DNA of 64,000 nt from Stomoxys calcitrans (taxonomy: Eukaryota > Arthropoda > Insecta > Diptera > Muscidae): positions 124,162,458 through 124,226,457 of the forward strand of contig NC_081552.1 in NCBI RefSeq assembly GCF_963082655.1. The letters run 5' to 3'. Numbering within the stretch: position 1 is the first letter of the stretch; each line of letters begins with the position of its first letter. Positions 41,467 to 52,280 of the stretch are shown piece after piece. The notes below the pieces were generated by a model. The model saw only the letters and a program-made list of their open reading frames with translations. It ran no database searches and had not been told where the DNA came from. Both the position numbers and the translations under genes were made by a program.

Positions 41467-41906
41467 ATCTACACGATCTAGAGCGCGAGGTTCAGCGCTA
41501 CAAAAGAGAACCTCTAGATCAAGCGGCATATCAGGCGGGTCTAAACAACATTCATGCAGACACGGTAGCATATGCGGTAACTGGCTACCGGGTGAATGTA
41601 GTCCTTGGAGAACGACCGCCACCCATTGCATCCGAAGAAATCGACCTCCCCCGGCAAACCAGAGTGGTTCTGGCTCAATTACGTTCCGGCAGATGCAGCC
41701 GCCTCAATTCCCACAGAGCTAGGATTGATGCCGACGTGCAAGATGTATGTCCCGATTATAACCAGGGACCGCATGATACACGTCACCTGTTTAACTGCCC
41801 GGCCAGACCCACTCGACTCAGATCCAGATCCCTGTGGACGCACCCCATCTTAGTCGCAGAGTTCCTGGGTCTTGACACTCAACAGAATCAAGCAGACGAG
41901 AGATAG
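41370..41906 (+). pseudogene. Non-LTR ORF2 C-terminal region
   Basis: Contains PRQTRVVLAQLRSGRCSRLNS, CPDYNQGPHDTRHLFNCPARP and WTHPILVAEFLGL, the typical Cys/His end of this element type. The frame overlaps the preceding one by about 100 bases after a frameshift, and ends 30 bases before the CAA tail. Confidence 0.72.
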
Positions 41907-41919
41907 TACACAATAAAAT

Positions 41920-41967
41920 GCTACAACAACAACAACTAACTGTATTGTTGTTGTTGTTGTTGTAGCA
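41920..41967. repeat. Facing CAA and TTG tails
   Basis: TGCTACAACAACAACAAC is followed after about ten bases by GTTGTTGTTGTTGTTGTAGCA. The first part is the 3' tail of the jockey-like element. The second looks like the tail of another copy in opposite orientation. Confidence 0.6.
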
Positions 41968-42092
41968 CTGTGTGGGACTCAAAAAAGAGCATTTTGGGAG
42001 TAGTATACAAATTGATTTTATAATCATTTTGGACGACCTCCAAAAGATCCCCAAACGGACATGTAAGCCTATCTTTAATAGCCTAGCACAAA

Positions 42093-42175
42093 CGGTGTGC
42101 AGCAAGTGCGACACATCATGGTAAAGTACCTTACAAATTTCGCCATCATTAGGATAGGATAACCACTACTGAATA
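42093..42175 (-). mobile_element. tRNA-derived SINE fragment
   Basis: On the minus strand it reads close to TTCAGTAGTGGTTATCC, then GTAAGGTACTTTACCATG and GTGTCGCACTTGCTGC. This is the 3' half of the SINE whose head is at 45335-45541. It is truncated at both ends. Confidence 0.5.
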
Positions 42176-42177
42176 GT

Positions 42178-43660
42178 TTTTATACCCACCACCGAAGGAT
42201 GGGGGTGTATTCATTTTGTCATTCCGTTTGCAACAAATCGAAATATCCATTTCCGACCCTATAAAGTATATATATTCTTGATCAGGGTAAAAATCTAAGA
42301 CGATCTAGACATGTCCGACCGTCTGTCTGTTGAAATCACGCTACAGTCTATAAAAATAGAGATATTGAGCTAAAATTTTGCACAGATTCTTTTTTTGTCC
42401 ATAAGCAGGTTCAGTTCGAAGATGGGCTATATCGAACTATATCTTGATATAGCCCCCATATAGACCGATCCTCCGATTTATGGTGTTAGGCCCATTAAAG
42501 CCACATTTATTGTCCGATTTTGCTGAAATTCGGGACAGTGAGTTGTGTTAGGCCCCTGGACATCTTTCTTCAATTTGGTCCAAATCGGTTCAGATTTGGA
42601 TATAGCTGCCATATATACCGATCCTCCGATATATGGTGTTAGGCCCATAAAAGCCACATTTATTGTCCGCTTTTGCTGAAATTCGGGACAGTGAGTTGTG
42701 TTAGACCCTTGGACATCTTTCTTCAATTTGGTCCAGATCGGTTCAGATTTGGATATAGCTGCCATATATACCGATCCTCCGATATATGGTGTTAGGCCCA
42801 TAAAAGCCACATTTATTGTCCGCTTTTGCTGAAATTCGGGACAGTGAGTTGTGTTAGGCCCTTCAACATCTTTCTTCAGTTTGGTTCAGATCGGTTCAGA
42901 TTTGGATATAGCTGCCACATAGACCGATCCTCCGATTTATGGTGTTAGGCCCATAAAAGCCACATTTATTGTCTGATTTTGCTGAAATTCGGGACAGTGA
43001 GGTGTGTTAGGCCCTTGGACATCTTTCTTCAATTTGGTCCAGATCGGTTCAGATTTGGATATAGCTGCCATATAGACCGATATCTAGGTTTTAGTGCCAT
43101 AAAAGACGCATTTATTGTCCGATGTCGCTGAAATTTGAGATAGTGAGTTTGGTTATGCTCTTCGACGTCCTTCTTCAATTTGGCCCAGATCGGTCCAGAT
43201 TTGAACATAGCTGCCATATAGACCGATATCTCGATTAAGGGTTCCGATTTTGCCGAAATTTTGGATAGTGCTTTGTGTTAGGCTCTTCGACATTTGTATG
43301 CAACTTGGCCCAAATCGGTCCAGATTTGGATATAGCTGCCATGTGGACCGATATATCGATTTAAAGTCTTGCCCCCCTAAAAGGCGCATTTATAATCCGA
43401 TTTCACTGAAATTTGACACAGTGACTTATGTTAGGCTTTTCGACATCCGTGTCGTTTATGGTTCAGATCGGTTTATTTTTAGATGTAGCTAGTGTACTTA
43501 ATAATATTTGGTCCAAATCGGAACATATTTTGATATAACTGATTTGGGACATAAGGTATAAAATTTTCACCGAATTTGGATGAAAGGTAGTTAAATATAT
43601 ACCCGAGGTGTTGGGTATCCAAAGTTCGGCCCGGCCGAACTTAACGCCTTTTTACTTGTT
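42178..43660 (+). repeat. INE-1-like copy J (full length)
   Basis: Starts TATACCCACCACCGAAGGATGG and has a short GTCCGACCGTCTGTCTG block near 42313. Roughly ten internal units follow, each with GGATATAGCTGCCATATAGACCGAT and GTGAGTTGTGTTAGGCCC. It ends with the GTTCGGCCCGGCCGAAC hairpin and CTTTTTACTTGTT. Three adjacent units (42480-42860) are near-identical, which suggests local amplification. Confidence 0.78.
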
Positions 43661-44439
43661 TCTGATGTTTTTGCCAGGATTCAATCGCAGGCGTTCAGCA
43701 TCAAAGGCGGACATGTTAAAAACTGCTCAACGATGACTTCCAAAAAAAAAATTTTTCAGTGCAGATCGAAGCTCGATTCTTTTTGGACTTTGAGGAGTAA
43801 TTAAAACTTTAAAAATGCATAACAAAAGTTTCAAAGTGAATTTGTATAAATATTTTTTTAAATGTTTTGTTTTTTTTTTTGTTTTGTTTTGGGGGCGGCC
43901 CAAACATATTGCTTTTTGGGGGTGGGACCTTACTTGTGCCTCATGTGCTTTTATTTAAGTCCCATATTAAAATGGACGTCCAATATGCCTCTATGCGGGA
44001 GTTGTGAAGTAGGGGTGGGCCCCCTGGGTAGTTTGAATAGCATATTTAATAGCAAATTTTGTATTCTTCTCTCCAATACCTTTCATTTGATATCCGTATT
44101 GCCGGATTGGTCCACTTTTGGTTGTGGGCTGTGTTTTTTTGTTCCTTCTAGACAAACCTACACCATCTGTGAAAATTTCAAGAAAATCGGCTCAGCCGTT
44201 TTTGAACAAACAAACAAGCAAACAAAAATTGATTGTTATATGTAAAACTATCTGAACCGGGCTCGCTGCTCTAAGCCTTCCTTTACTTTATATGGAACAA
44301 AATTATCTTTCGAATATTCGCTTATCTTTCGAATATTCGCTTTTAGTGAAATACCATTCTACGAAAATAGTATATGTATATCGCTTAACTTACAGTGTAG
44401 CAACATAAATGCCTTTATCTCAATTCCATATGATATTTA
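43661..44439. other. Unclassified sequence with decayed repeat pieces
   Basis: Includes a T run near 43867 and ACACCATCTGTGAAAATTTCAAGAAAATCGG near 44160, a word shared with the GATATC family. No gene is seen. Confidence 0.35.
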
Positions 44440-46290
44440 TTGGTCTATGAATTCGCTCGGAGGGTTTAAGGTCATTTAAGTTTGGATCTTAAATGTACTC
44501 CATTCTTAAATTACTTTATTTCAGCCCGATATCCTCATAGTGCCCAGACACTCGTGCTATTCTCTCAAATACCTTTTATTTCAGCCACATATTGCCACGG
44601 TCGGTAAAATTGTGCTCTTTGGGGGTATTTTGGGGAGGGGTGGTGCCACAAATACATGGTCCCACATTTGGATATCAGATTCGTAGTCTTCTCCCAAATA
44701 CCTTTACTTGAGCCCCATATTGCGATTGTTACTTAATAATTGCTGTTTGTGGGTTTTTTTGGGGAAGGGGTAGACTCCCAGAAAATTGGTCCCGAAAATG
44801 GGTAACAATTTCGTACTCTACTCCCCAACACCTTTCATTTGAGTCGTGTTTTGGGGAGTGGGTGGTCCCCCAAACACACAGTCCTGAAATTATATCAGCA
44901 TCGTGCTCTACTCTCAAATATCATTTGATATCTTCTCTCAAATATGATTTGATAATGTTGATATCAGATTCGTGGTCTATTCCCAAATACCTTTCATTTG
45001 AGCCCCACATTTTCATAGTCGGCAAACATGATCGGTTTGATTTTGCCCTGAAAATATATATCAGATTCGCGATGTACTCTAAAATACTTTTTATTTGATC
45101 CCATATTGCAATGGACAGCAATACGTCCTATTTGAGTGGTGTTATGTGGATGGGGTGGACCCGTGTGGGGCTCCTAAACACTAGGTCACATATTTAGATA
45201 TCAGATTCGTATTCCACACTCAAATACCTTTTAGTTTAGCCCCATATTGCCATGGCCAGTAAATAAGTCCTGTTTGGGGGTGTTTTGGGGAAGGGGTGGA
45301 CCCCCAGAAACTTGATCTCACATTTTGATATCAGATGTCTACATGGGAAATCTTATATCATGGTCGGTTAGTAGGCCACTGCAGCGCAGAGGTCAGCATG
45401 TTTGCCTATGACGCTGAACGCCTGAGTTCGAATCCTGGCACGACCATCAAAAAAATTTCAGCGGTGGTCATTCCCTCCTTATGGTGGCGACATTTGTGCG
45501 GAACTTTACTATCTAAAAACTTTTCCCCAAAGAGGTGTCTCAAATACCTTTTATTTAAGTCCCACATTACCATGGCCAGTAAATAAGACCTGTTTGGGGG
45601 TGTTTTGGGGAAGGGGTGGACCCCCAGAAACGTGGTCCCACATTTGAATATCAGATTCGTATTCTACTCGCAAATACCTTCAATTTGAGTCCCATATTGC
45701 TATGGTCGGTTAATACGTCCGATTTAGGGGTGTTTTGGGGCTTTGGTTGGTTCCCCTAGCACTTGGTCCGACAATTGGATATCAGATACGCTTTCTTATC
45801 CAAAATACCTTTCATTTGAGTCCCATATTGTCGTGATTGGTGTAAATATACCCATCCGAAATTTGGATACCAATTTTTTATTTTTAGAGTACTATATGAG
45901 AGCACACACAATTTCGCTTAAATCGCACCACCCATCTCCGAGATCTAGCGTTTCTGAAAATAAGGATAAGGGGGAGGGTCCGCCCCCCCTTCAGATATCA
46001 AAAAATGTAGTACCCTGTTTTCACCACGGGGTCAATATGTACCATCTGTGAAAATTTCAAGAAAATCGGTTCAGCCGTTTCTGAGTCTATACGGAACACA
46101 CAAACAAACAAACATACACAAATTGATTTTTATAAATAAGATTGATAGATAAATAGTTTGCTCCTTCCAGACCAAACTACAAAATCGGTGAAAATTTCAA
46201 GAATATTGGTTTAGCCATTTTTGAGTCTATACGGAACAAACTAATTAACAAACCCACGAACAAACACAAATTCATTTACATATATACGAA
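44440..46290 (+). repeat. GATATCAGATTCG repeat family, array 2
   Basis: Units of about 130 bases repeat GGTCCCACATTTGGATATCAGATTCG, CTCAAATACCTTT-ATTTGAGCCCCATATTGCCATGG and GGGGTGTTTTGGGG blocks. It closes at 46030-46110 with GAAAATTTCAAGAAAATCGG-TTCAGCCGTTT-TGAGTCTATACGGAACA. It is the inverse of array 1 at 1300-2786. A SINE interrupts it at about 45335-45541. Confidence 0.65.
45335..45541 (+). mobile_element. tRNA-derived SINE
   Basis: A tRNA-like head carries an A-box-like TGCAGCGCAGAGG at 45380-45392 and a B-box AGTTCGAATCC at 45425-45435, about 32 bases apart as in RNA polymerase III promoters. The non-tRNA body continues AAAAAAATTTCAGCGGTGGTCATTCCC and ends near AAAGAGGTGTC. It lies inside one unit of the GATATC array, which resumes with TCAAATACC. 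The boundaries are approximate. Confidence 0.72.
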
Positions 46291-47720
46291 GATATATCTA
46301 CTTATGGATCTAACAATGCCTGATTTGGTGATGGTATTAGAAGGTGTTAACATACTTTCGGACAAACACCCGACAGCTGCGGTGGTAGCATCAGACCATA
46401 GCATGTTTTTTTCTCCTCCCATAAATGTGGGTGCCTTGGCACCTGTAGTCGAGAGCAATGCTTCAAGCGCACATTCAGTTATCAGACTAACAAATGAGGA
46501 AGAGACGGATAAAATAAAAGGGATGCACAGTTCGTCCCCAGCCTTAAAGTTAACGTCGTGTTTCCGATTCAGATTCAGACAGCTATAGTTTCAATGAAAC
46601 AGTTATCGCATCGAATCAAGCGATGAGGATAGCAGGATGGTGGCAGAAATGAGCAATGTCTCATATGGATATGGATATGAATGGACGACGGTCTTCAACA
46701 AGGATATGGGCGGCAAAATCGCGACGGAACATATGATGGAAATCTTAGCCAAGCAAAACCAAGATTTTGTCATGGGGAAATGGGAGGTTTTCTGCAGGGA
46801 AGAGAGGTGACACTCCTTGTGGTGGACGTTGATTAAGCCTCCGTGAAAAGTTTGGCTAAGACTAAAGGCATGGCATACTTTTAAGATTGGAAGGACTAGG
46901 CAGTGCAGTGACAGAGAACACAATGCCGCCTAACGCAGATGGAGCCGACGATGAGACCATAACCTACTCCTAAGAAGCCCATTTACTCAAAATTTGGAAA
47001 ACTATCTTCGCCTGGACTGGAACATCATGCAGTGCAGGGACAGTAGATTCAATACAGCCTAATGAACAGGGACCCGATGATGAAACCATTACCGACTTTC
47101 TCAAGATTCGGGAGACTAGGATAGGCAAAGATCTTTATATTAAAACATCACTCAGAGTAGTGACGGGAAACTAAATGCATCGTCTACCTCCTTCGGAGCG
47201 AGACAGCTACTCACGCTCTGATGGAGAAAATCAGCAAGGGGAAGATTCATATTGCCATAATTCAGGAGCCATGGACAATCCCGGAACAAAGTTTCTGGAC
47301 TGAACCATATTAACTACCAATTATTATATGCTAACACTGGTGCTCGGCAGTCACAAAAACTTATATTAAATATTTTCTCCAGAGTTGTCAATGTCGGACT
47401 CAACAGTGAGGGGACAGGGAGACGGTGGAGCATGCCTAGAATCACTTTATCTGCCTGTCGAATCATCGACACCACCGCCCACGTCAGAGCTTCAACTGGA
47501 AAGCAAAACAAAAAGTAATGAGGTACTAATAGGGTGCGATACGAATTCTTACCACATTTCGTGGGGTAGCATCAACATTAATAAACGAGGCTAAGCTGTG
47601 GCAGAATTCTTGAATACTAACAACCTTATAACACTTAATATTGGTAACACCGCTACCATTGTTAATAGAATTAGGGAGGAATTTTTAGACGGTACAATAT
47701 GTCCGGAAAATCTGATCGAT
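46290..47720 (+). pseudogene. Non-LTR element 5' part: ORF1 and endonuclease remnants
   Basis: ORF1 text near 46370 (HPTAAVVASDHSMFFSPPIN) parallels 25340. Two copies of the PDDETITD-type unit lie at 46930-47150. The endonuclease follows: WTEPY-INYQLLYANTGARQ near 47300, then ACLESLYLPVESSTPPPTSE, EVLIGCDTNSYHISWGS and LITLNIGNTATIV to about 47700. All frames are broken. Confidence 0.62.
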
Positions 47721-47726
47721 AGATAG

Positions 47727-49010
47727 GTTGAAGAGAGGATGCAGATATTAATCTATCTACAAAACAAATGCTCTAACGTCTCACCACTTTCACCGCATGC
47801 CCTATACAAGCTATCACTTGCCGCACCGATTTTAAATAAGTGAGCTCGTAGTCCTATTTGTCCCGTTATGATTCCAATAGCTATACTGACCTCCTTCTTA
47901 CTTCCTTTCAGTAATAGTCTCGTCTTCTCACGATCTGGATCCCTAATAGGATTTTCGTCGTCCTACCGACCATTTCGCTGTTCCACATCTCTGCTCGTAG
48001 GTGCGTATTATGGTCAGACAGTCTGAAATAGATCTCAGTCCCTGGGTTCTCAACGTAAACCCCCGGGCCCACTCTGTCCTCTAGCTTTGATCCATTCGTG
48101 TAACATTATCTTCCAGATGGCATTACTAGGGTTCCGTCAATCCAAGACTGTGCCGCTGACACAGTGCCTCACACTCGACCTCACAGGTATATCTGAAACC
48201 TCTTCCCTTCCTTTCAGGTTTCCTATCGCCGCAGTGGCTGTCTCACACTTAATCTGTATATCAATGGGTCGGATATCAAGAATAGTCTCCAGTGCCCTAG
48301 TAGACGTGTTCCTCATCGCTCCTCATATGCAAATACAACATGTTCTCTGAATCTGATGTATTGTCCTTAATAACGCTCCGGTAGAACCAGTGGACTATCC
48401 TCGGATTCAGGCCCCGTTTCGAGCCTACGGCCCGTCTACATAGTGCCCAATATCTATGAGTTTCCTGTCCAAGAGCACACCTATGTATTTGAACTTGTCA
48501 GATAGCGAAATCGTTTCCTTGAGGAAATGTTGTGCGTTAAATTGGTCCACCTTCGTCTTTCTCGTGAACAGGCATATATCAGTCTTCTCTGGGTTAAATT
48601 TGAGACATCTAGGTCTAGCCCAGTCATATGCCATATGCGAGACCCTTTTGGCCCTTCTGCATAGCTGGTTCGGATCCTTAACTTTTAGAAGCATTATAAC
48701 ATCGTCTCCGTAGCAGGCGGGCTCAAATCCCTCCTCAGTCAGCATCCGTAATAGGTCACTTATGGTGGTCACCCCACCACCCACCATAAAATGCTGCCTT
48801 GTACAACTTTCGCCCTTATATATATGTCATGGGACACACAATTTATCCACCTGTTCCTTAGCATATGATTTATCCAGTCTTTAAGGACCGGGTCCACCCG
48901 GTACTGGTCTAAGGATTGGATCAGTATGTCGGGCCGCACATTGTTGAAAGTCCCCTCGATGTCAATGGGTGTACGTTTTGCCATCGAAGGATTCTTCTAT
49001 TTTATGGACA
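47727..49010 (-). pseudogene. Non-LTR element 3' part in reverse: RT to C-terminal tail
   Basis: On the minus strand 48984-48769 reads RT text (DIEGTFNNVRPDILIQSLDQ). 48787-48425 reads ACYGDDVIMLLKVKDPNQLC with the catalytic YGDD, followed by CLKFNPEKTDICLFTRK and KFKYIGVLLDRKL. RNase H and tail remnants continue down to about 47727. Relative to the fragment before it, this piece is inverted. Confidence 0.72.
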
Positions 49011-49036
49011 ACCTCGTGTAGGGCAGGAGGTTGTCC
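49006..49036. repeat. Short inverted repeat at an inversion junction
   Basis: GGACAACCT (49006-49014) and AGGTTGTCC (49028-49036) flank 13 bases. The RT reading switches strand here, so the hairpin marks the breakpoint. Confidence 0.7.
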
Positions 49037-49545
49037 ATGCTGTTTGCTGACTTCAAGAGGGCGTTTTACAATGTGTGGACCGGCACATTGGTCCAATCTT
49101 AGAGCAGTACCGGGTGGGCCGGGTCTTTAGTGAGAGGGTAAACTACAATATGCTAAGGAACAGGCATGAATGGATTAAATAACATTACACGAATGGATCA
49201 AAGCTAAAGGACAGAGTGGGCTTGGGGGACTATATTGAGAGCGCATGGACTGAGATCTGTTTTGGGCTGCCTGACCATAATACGGTCCTGTAGGCGGAGA
49301 TCCGGGCGTTCACGGAATGCGTGAGGTAGTGTGGTGCTAATGCGAGAACGTGGAGTGTGAACATCTTTACGAACAGTTAAATGCCCATAAGGGCAGTAAC
49401 AACCAGGACGGTAAAGTCACACTTACAGTCTTGCAGTGTAAGAATGAGATTTACGAGTTCTCAGAGGATGGCACAATCCGCAAAGATTTGGTACCTAACG
49501 GAGTAAGAGGAATGAAAGGGCGGACGATTTGGCAATAGAGACCAG
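49028..49545 (+). pseudogene. Non-LTR RT and RNase H remnant
   Basis: Plus-strand text near 49037 (MLFADFKRAFYNVWTGT) is RT. Later pieces resemble RNase H (TNGSKLKDRVGLGDYI near 49190; VPNGVRGMKGR near 49496). The segment repeats sequence that is in reverse just to its left and is full of breaks. Confidence 0.55.
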
Positions 49546-49766
49546 AGGACAGAGGATATTTTATTTTATAGAACCCTTGAGCGGAGCTGACGTTTTTTTA
49601 TTTCAGTCCGCAAGAATTTTCCTGTACCTCGTAATAGGTCATTATTTTTGGAAGAAATATTTAAGTCATTCCAGGAAAACTGCGATAGTGGTATCCATTA
49701 GGCGGTTGATGATCTGCGTCTGTTTCCAGTGGAGCGGCAGATCTAGAGCCTGAGAGTAGGCTTAGA

Positions 49767-50150
49767 ATGGACTCCAAAGACCCAACAGCTGTGGTGATGG
49801 TATCGGGCCGTAGCATGTTGTCTGCTACTGAAAACTCGACTGGTGGAGCGGCTGCTCCAGGCTCTACTATCCGACAGACGACTAGTCAGCAGGGGCTTTT
49901 GACAAAGACACCTGGTCCGAGTCTTAAGGACAAGGCCGAACCTATTCTTTCTGCCTATAATTTGCCTAGGCCATCGTCCTTCCCCGGCAAACCAACATGC
50001 TCTTTAAGAGGTTGGAATAATGGAAGAAGCATTGCTCTCAGGTTTGGTGCGAATGATACTAAGACTTTCACCAATAGGGTGAGAGACTCCCTAAATTGGA
50101 CTCGGGAATTCGCTGCACAGGCTGCCCCAAAGACTCCACGCCTGGATTAG
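49767..50150 (+). pseudogene. Non-LTR ORF1, N-terminal part
   Basis: Opens with ATG at MDSKDPTAVVMVSGRSML, followed by a Ser/Thr/Pro-rich low-complexity region and RVRDSLNWTREFAAQAAP. The start is shared with 25335, which supports this as the true ORF1 start. It ends at a stop inside the protein. The remaining ORF1 text continues in other frames to 50890. Confidence 0.6.
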
Positions 50151-50519
50151 GAAACTGCACAGCAGTCAGCCAAATGGTTGCGGTCACCTGAAGGGCAGAG
50201 CAACAGTATGATGGGTCCAAGAGCCTTTGCTAATGTCGCTAAGGACAGTTTGGTGATGGCAGTTGTCGACAAGGAGAAGAACAGGGCTGCATACATAAGA
50301 ATAATTGGAGTGGGATAGTCAGTGGACTGTCATCAGTATACGCCGATGTCCTTGCGGAATTTCGTAGGTTTCCTCCAGTTTGTGAGATGCAGGCTGGTAT
50401 CGGGCCGATGAAGACAAATTGCTCAATTAAAATGTATCGTTGAGCGCAAAAAAGATTGGTAAGATCTGGCAGGTGCAGCACTAGGTTTAGTCAAGAAGGA
50501 AGATATTCCTTCTCGACCA

Positions 50520-50894
50520 ATGGCGCATGCTTGGGAATCAAGGATTCCTTCAGATCCTGATTCAATACTTGGAAGACTAAGGAAATGTAATCCCAATCTT
50601 TCAACCATCGACTGGAAGATTGGTAGATTAGATGAGGCTGATGGTGACCGGAGACATGTAGTATTCGTACTCAACTGCGACTGTCTCGCAGATCTCTACA
50701 TCTCTGATGGGGTTGTATCTTACGGATTCAACAAGTTGAAACTAAAGGTCTATAGAAGCGGTGGGGTTGGGGAATCAGGAGACGACTCAGCAGTTGTTGC
50801 TGAATCACTAAGGAATGGCGGATTGCAGGAGACTGAAAATCCCCCTGCCGCAATCGAGATCTCCATCATTGTAAAACCGCTTCGGCGGCACTAA
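50520..50894 (+). pseudogene. Non-LTR ORF1, C-terminal part
   Basis: ESRIPSDPDSILGRLRKCNP, DWKIGRLDEADGDRRHVVFV and SYGFNKLKLKVYR resemble the conserved C-terminal half of ORF1 in I/LOA-type elements, an RNA-binding chaperone region. It lies 12 bases before the endonuclease frame. Confidence 0.6.
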
Positions 50895-50905
50895 AGGTCC
50901 TCCTC

Positions 50906-51328
50906 ATGGCAGGGAGATTTGACGTGGTTCTTATCCAGGAACCATGGGTGTGTGGAGAAATGGTTCGTGGACTACGAATTCTGGGATTTAAACTACTCAA
51001 GGGTATGGGGAATGGGAGACACAGAGACTGTATTCTTGTAAAGAGTAGTGTTAATGTTTCTCTTCTTCCGTCGCTAAGCACTGAAGATTTAATAGCAGCC
51101 GGTCTTGAAATAAACAAATCTCAATACTGGTTGGCTTCCTTATATATGGCACACGATTCAGAGATGCTGCCTTTAAACCTTAAGCCGCAGGTTGAAGCCG
51201 CTTCTGTAGGGAAGAAGTGCCTCATTGAAGGAAGTGATGCTAATGCACATGACCGGATATGCGGAAGTTCGGATGTAAACGGGAAGGATGAGCTGCTTAT
51301 CGAATATGTTATAAGCGATTTGTTATAA
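50906..51328 (+). pseudogene. Non-LTR AP endonuclease
   Basis: DVVLIQEPWVCGEMVRGLRI carries the catalytic Glu in QEPW. YWLASLYMAHDSE and IEGSDANAHDRICGSSDVNG follow, the latter being the SDANAHHxxWGS motif with its second His changed to Asp. The stop at 51328 and later frame changes end it before the SDH motif near 51450. Confidence 0.7.
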
Positions 51329-51832
51329 AGGGGATAAATCGACTTTTATTACTAAGAACAGGCAGGAGGAACTAGATATTACCTTTGTATCAGAAGATGT
51401 AAGTCAAAGAATATGAGACTGGGATTTGTTGGATGACCACAGCTTCTCTGGTCATAGCTATATTAGTTGCAGCCTTGGAGAAAATACTGCAAAAGGGCTA
51501 CAATTTCGGCTCAAATTCTGCACGTCTATCCCTTCTAGAACAGAAAAGTAAGTTGAAACTACGGAGGATATAGACATTGTAGTTAATCAGATCACGAAGG
51601 CCCAGAATAACTCGCTTGTGTCAGCATATAATAGTGCGAATCCAAGGGGCAAACAGCGACCGCCATGGTGAACCTCAGAGCTGGTTGGTCTAAGGAGGGC
51701 TGCAGAAAACAGTTCCACAGAGCGAAAGCCACCACACGACTGGGACATCTATAAGGCTGAGCTAAGAAAATACAATATAAGAGCGAGCTGAGAAAGCCTC
51801 AGAACAAATGCAAGGTAGAATTCTGGAGCTCC

Positions 51833-52280
51833 GTGGGGGATACATTGGAGGCCTCTAGGCTAAGGAAGATTAAGTCCTCGGGACCTATTGCGGTGGCGTA
51901 TATTCAGAAGTCAGAGAATGTATGGACAATGTCTAGTGAGGAAACACTAGAACTTCACGTTGATACACATTTGCCAGGAAATTCTCCAACGGACAACGTT
52001 GCGCCAGAAGAGGCCGCCGACGAAAGTATACCAGTAACAATGTATACGTCGGAGCCTATTAGGGAAATTGTGTCTGAACCAAAAATCCTTTGGGCCATAA
52101 GAAGTTTCGACTCCATTAAGTCGCCAGGCCCTGATGATGTATCACCGGTTGAATTACAAGTTCCTTGGCTTACGGAGATATACTCTGCTTGCATCAGAAT
52201 GTCATATATACCTATGGGATGGAGGGACACGGAGGTCATTTTCATTCCGAAAGCAGGAAAACCCTATTTTGACCCAATAG
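51833..52280 (+). pseudogene. Non-LTR reverse transcriptase, first blocks
   Basis: WAIRSFDSIKSPGPDDVSPV and GWRDTEVIFIPKAGK are RT blocks 0-1 of this family, comparable with 21994-21581. The sequence is cut at about 52280, before any catalytic motif. Confidence 0.68.

Larger units (their letters stand above)
38740..41940 (+). mobile_element. Jockey-like non-LTR retrotransposon, degraded
   Basis: In order on the plus strand it has a PHD-like Cys/His motif (38930-39050), a Ser/Pro repeat linker, AP endonuclease (39309-39800), RT in several frames (40341-41300) and a C-terminal Cys/His region ending QADER. It closes with a simple CAACAACAACAAC tail near 41920-41937. This architecture is common among dipteran jockey-superfamily elements. 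The coding frame is broken several times and the RT is split by an 85-bp MITE. The exact clade is not settled. Confidence 0.78.
49565..52280 (+). mobile_element. Non-LTR retrotransposon, 5' UTR to RT (3' truncated)
   Basis: The best-ordered copy of this family in the window. The 5' UTR (TTGAGCGGAGCTGACG) parallels 25218. ORF1 lies at 49767-50890, endonuclease at 50906-51480 and RT from about 51833. It stops abruptly at about 52280, where minus-strand Penelope-like sequence begins. Frameshifts break both ORFs. Confidence 0.72.

Noticed and set aside
42478..42810. 110-codon minus-strand ORF with repeated GSVYMAAISKSEP text
   Set aside because: Translation of the internal units of an INE-1-like copy. 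The same text appears wherever those units occur.
45360..45440. Possible tRNA gene
   Set aside because: A- and B-box-like words are present, but no cloverleaf acceptor pairing closes around them and a non-tRNA body follows. It is a SINE.
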